From positions 1-7,576 of the forward strand of contig URCT01000117.1 in NCBI GenBank assembly GCA_900546385.1: a stretch of DNA of 7,576 bases, in the 5' to 3' direction. The position numbers and the translations under genes are program-made. Under the pieces are notes generated by a model. The model was not told the origin of the DNA and ran no database searches. It was given only the letters and a program-made list of their open reading frames with translations. This DNA is from an uncultured Eubacteriales bacterium. Lineage in GTDB: Bacteria; Bacillota; Clostridia; Oscillospirales; CAG-382. Of the stretch, positions 6,073-7,576 are shown in pieces; position 1 is the first letter of the stretch, and every line of letters starts with the position of its first letter.

Positions 6073-6101
6073 ATTATATATTTTTAGCCTTTTTTTGTCA
6101 A
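6073..6101 (-). promoter_or_regulatory. Consensus sigma-A promoter for the coiled-coil/GH99-like unit
   Basis: The minus strand has a perfect TTGACA (6101-6096), exactly 17 bases, and a perfect TATAAT (6078-6073). The spacer is A-rich. Transcription would start near 6066, giving a leader of about 33 bases with the AAAGGAG site in it. No operator-like palindrome is visible between the -10 and the ATG, so strong constitutive transcription is the simplest reading. Confidence 0.9.
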
Positions 6102-6118
6102 GCAATTTGTGAAAAAAG

Positions 6119-6152
6119 CCAAAAAAGACTTGCCAGAGCAAGTCTTTTTTGG
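6119..6152 (-). terminator. Intrinsic terminator of the rnpB-ruvX-rsmG group
   Basis: CCAAAAAAGACTTGC pairs perfectly with GCAAGTCTTTTTTGG over 15 bp around a 4-base loop. On the minus strand the stem begins directly after the rsmG TGA and is followed by GGCTTTTTTC. The A/T arms also give a T-run in the other direction, so it may work both ways. It cleanly separates rsmG from the strong promoter at 6073-6101. Confidence 0.92.
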
Positions 6153-6893
6153 TCATAGCGGCTTTTTCACGATTGCCGCGTAACGTCTCGGATAGATGGG
6201 ATTGGTCGGTTTGATTTTGCGAATCAAAAGAAGTGCGTGTTCGCTCACCGTGCCGTCCGCTTCGGGAAGCGGCGCCGGATAGATTTTTTCTACTTTTCCG
6301 GATAGTGCCGGAATAGCTTTGGCGGCAAGCGAAAGCTCACTTTCCGGATTTGCAGTGTCGCATTCCTTCAGGCTCTTATAAGCAATAAATGCACCGCCGA
6401 CTTTGACAAACGGCAGGCACAGCTCACACAGAACCGGAAGCGAAGCGACTGCTCGGGAAACGACAATGTCGTATTTTTCCCGGTGACCTTTTGCGACAAG
6501 CTCTTCGGCACGGGCAGAGAACACGTGCGCGTCAAGCGAAAAACGCTCCGAAACGCTCGAGGTGAACCGCAGCTTTTTTTCGGTGCTGTCCACAAAAGAA
6601 ATATCAATGTCCGATCTTAGCAGCTTGAGCGGTAGTCCCGGAAAACCGGCGCCGCAGCCGATATCGATGACGGTGGCGTTTTGCGGCAAAAGGGCATATT
6701 TTAACGGATACAGAGAATCCAAAAAGTGCCGTGAACAGATATCGCTTTCGGTTTTGAGGGCCGTTACATTCGTGTGTGCGTTAAATTCCGAAAGCATTTG
6801 AAAGAGACTATCAAATTTTTCCGCTGTTTCTTCGGTGCAAGCAATATCGTTTTGCTTGCAGAATGCAAGGATGTGTTCGGAGGTATAGGACAT
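6153..6893 (-). CDS. rsmG: 16S rRNA (guanine-527-N7)-methyltransferase RsmG
   Basis: The 246-residue enzyme methylates N7 of G527 in 16S rRNA using S-adenosylmethionine, and loss of it gives low-level streptomycin resistance in other bacteria. Visible features are SRHFLDSL (54-61), the SAM-binding loop VIDIGCGAGFPG (75-86), VDSTEKK (101-107), VVSRAVASL (144-152) and the closing PRRYAAIVKKPL. All are typical of GidB/RsmG and the length is normal. The ATG at 6893 has AAGGAG (6904-6899) only 5 bases upstream. It follows ruvX by 21 bp in the same direction and is the last gene before a strong terminator. In many Bacillota rsmG sits near the replication origin with mnmG; here it is next to ruvX and rnpB instead. 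Confidence 0.96.
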   Translation of the reverse strand: MSYTSEHILAFCKQNDIACTEETAEKFDSLFQMLSEFNAHTNVTALKTESDICSRHFLDSLYPLKYALLPQNATVIDIGCGAGFPGLPLKLLRSDIDISFVDSTEKKLRFTSSVSERFSLDAHVFSARAEELVAKGHREKYDIVVSRAVASLPVLCELCLPFVKVGGAFIAYKSLKECDTANPESELSLAAKAIPALSGKVEKIYPAPLPEADGTVSEHALLLIRKIKPTNPIYPRRYAAIVKKPL

Positions 6894-6914
6894 AAGGACT
6901 CCTTATAATGTGTA

Positions 6915-7337
6915 TTAGGCTTTATTTTTTTGCCGGTCAAGATACGTTTGCAAGATGATCTGCGCCGAAAGTGTATCAACCGCTTGTTTCCGTTTTTTGC
7001 CGAACGTGCCGGTTTCATCCATAAAACCGGCTGCGAGAATGGACGAACGGCGTTCATCCAAATATTCGACCGCAAGGCCGGGACAAGCCGCAGCCAGTTT
7101 ATCGCCGAACACATGGATCTTATCCGCGGAAGCGCCAGCAGTGCCGTTCATATTGAGCGGCAGTCCGATAACGGCTTTTTTTACGTCTTTTTCGGCGATG
7201 ATCGCGGCAATCTGGGAAACAGCGTTGTTCATGCCGGTGATGGTCACCGTGCCGATGCCGCCGGCAAGCAATTCGGTCGGGTCGCTGAGCGCAAGACCGA
7301 CGCGCACGTCGCCGTAATCGATTCCAAGAATTCTCAT
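6915..7337 (-). CDS. ruvX: RuvX/YqgF, putative pre-16S rRNA nuclease
   Basis: The 140-residue protein has the RNase H-like fold of YqgF, once annotated as a Holliday-junction resolvase and shown in E. coli to take part in 16S rRNA 5'-end maturation. Motifs are GIDYGDVRVGLALSD (5-19) with catalytic D7, IGLPLNMNG (57-65), YLDERRSS (92-99) with E95, and KQAVDTLSAQIILQ (117-130) with D121. All expected acidic residues are present and the length is normal. The ATG at 7337 has only a weak site (GGAAA, about 11 bases upstream). I see no promoter between this start and the 3' end of rnpB roughly 35 bases upstream, so it may be transcribed by read-through from rnpB. It is followed by rsmG. Confidence 0.95.
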   Translation of the reverse strand: MRILGIDYGDVRVGLALSDPTELLAGGIGTVTITGMNNAVSQIAAIIAEKDVKKAVIGLPLNMNGTAGASADKIHVFGDKLAAACPGLAVEYLDERRSSILAAGFMDETGTFGKKRKQAVDTLSAQIILQTYLDRQKNKA

Positions 7338-7371
7338 GATGTTCTATTTCCATTTCCGTAATTGATCAAAA

Positions 7372-7576
7372 CGGTACCGTACCTATAAGCCGGGTTCTGT
7401 GAAGATGTGACTTATCACATCCCTGACAGCTATCTATCTTGTCTTTGCGTCGCCGCAAAGCTCTGTGCCACCTGTGAAGCGCAGGGCGCGCTGCCGACCA
7501 AACGGCTTTCACGTGCGGTGTTGCTTCGGATAGGGTTTACACGGCCGCAAAGTTTCCATTGCGCCGGTGAGCTTTT
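7372..7576 (-). ncRNA. rnpB: RNase P RNA, 3' part (5' part beyond the window)
   Basis: This is the catalytic RNA that trims tRNA 5' leaders. On the minus strand the 3' signature ACAGAACCCGGCTTAT is present (7400-7385). The conserved region IV stretch GTAAACCCTATCCGAAGCAA lies at 7540-7521, and an AGATAGATAGCTGTC region V-like segment follows. A P18-like hairpin (CTTTGCG/CGCAAAG with a GCGA tetraloop) lies at 7460-7443. A further 7-bp hairpin, GATGTGA/TCACATC, lies at 7421-7404 in the P19 position. A GGTGGC at 7472-7467 may hold the GGU that pairs with the tRNA CCA end. About 205 of an expected 350-400 bases are in view. The exact 3' end is estimated, since it should pair with the missing 5' end in P1. 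No terminator follows before ruvX. Confidence 0.95.

Noticed and set aside
6892..6904. Palindrome TAAGGACTCCTTA (odd-centred) over the rsmG ribosome binding site
   Set aside because: With a one-base centre it cannot fold as a full hairpin. The shorter 4-bp stem would be weak, and part of the symmetry follows from AAGGAG itself.

Overview
The window looks like a chromosomal segment of a spore-forming, anaerobic member of the Clostridia (Bacillota), roughly 50% GC. The reasons are three sporulation genes (ylbJ-like, yqfC, yqfD), strong AGGAG-type ribosome binding sites, short cysteine-motif proteins of the kind common in clostridial genomes, and an RNase P RNA gene. Nearly every base is explained. 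No tRNA gene, CRISPR array, insertion sequence or prophage is visible, and no stretch over 300 bases lacks a gene.

Layout, left to right. (1) 1-1469, minus strand: a probable three-gene operon. A promoter at about 1442-1469 drives a 72-residue cysteine-motif protein, then a KDPG/KHG aldolase fused to a C-terminal glyoxalase/VOC-type domain, then the start of a cysteine-rich protein that runs off the left edge. (2) 1466-4221: a sporulation block of two divergent units. A ylbJ-like membrane protein gene reads leftward and yqfC-yqfD read rightward from a shared ~130 bp gap. That gap holds a good sigma-E-like promoter for ylbJ and a possible vegetative-type promoter for yqfC. (3) 4227-6101, minus strand: a self-contained two-gene unit with a textbook TTGACA-N17-TATAAT promoter. 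Its first gene encodes an unrecognised protein with a coiled coil at each end and a probable jelly-roll module between them. Its second encodes a GH99-like/WbsX-type carbohydrate enzyme. (4) 6119-7576, minus strand: an RNA-maturation group made of the 3' part of RNase P RNA (rnpB), ruvX/yqgF and rsmG, closed by a strong intrinsic terminator directly after the rsmG stop codon.

How the parts fit. Blocks 2 and 4 are housekeeping or sporulation functions found widely in the phylum. Block 1 joins Entner-Doudoroff-type sugar-acid breakdown (the aldolase) with two small proteins of unknown role. Block 3 is the accessory-looking part: it sits between conserved genes, has its own promoter, and probably acts on glycans. 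It is the best candidate here for something not well described, but the sequence does not show a complete new system.
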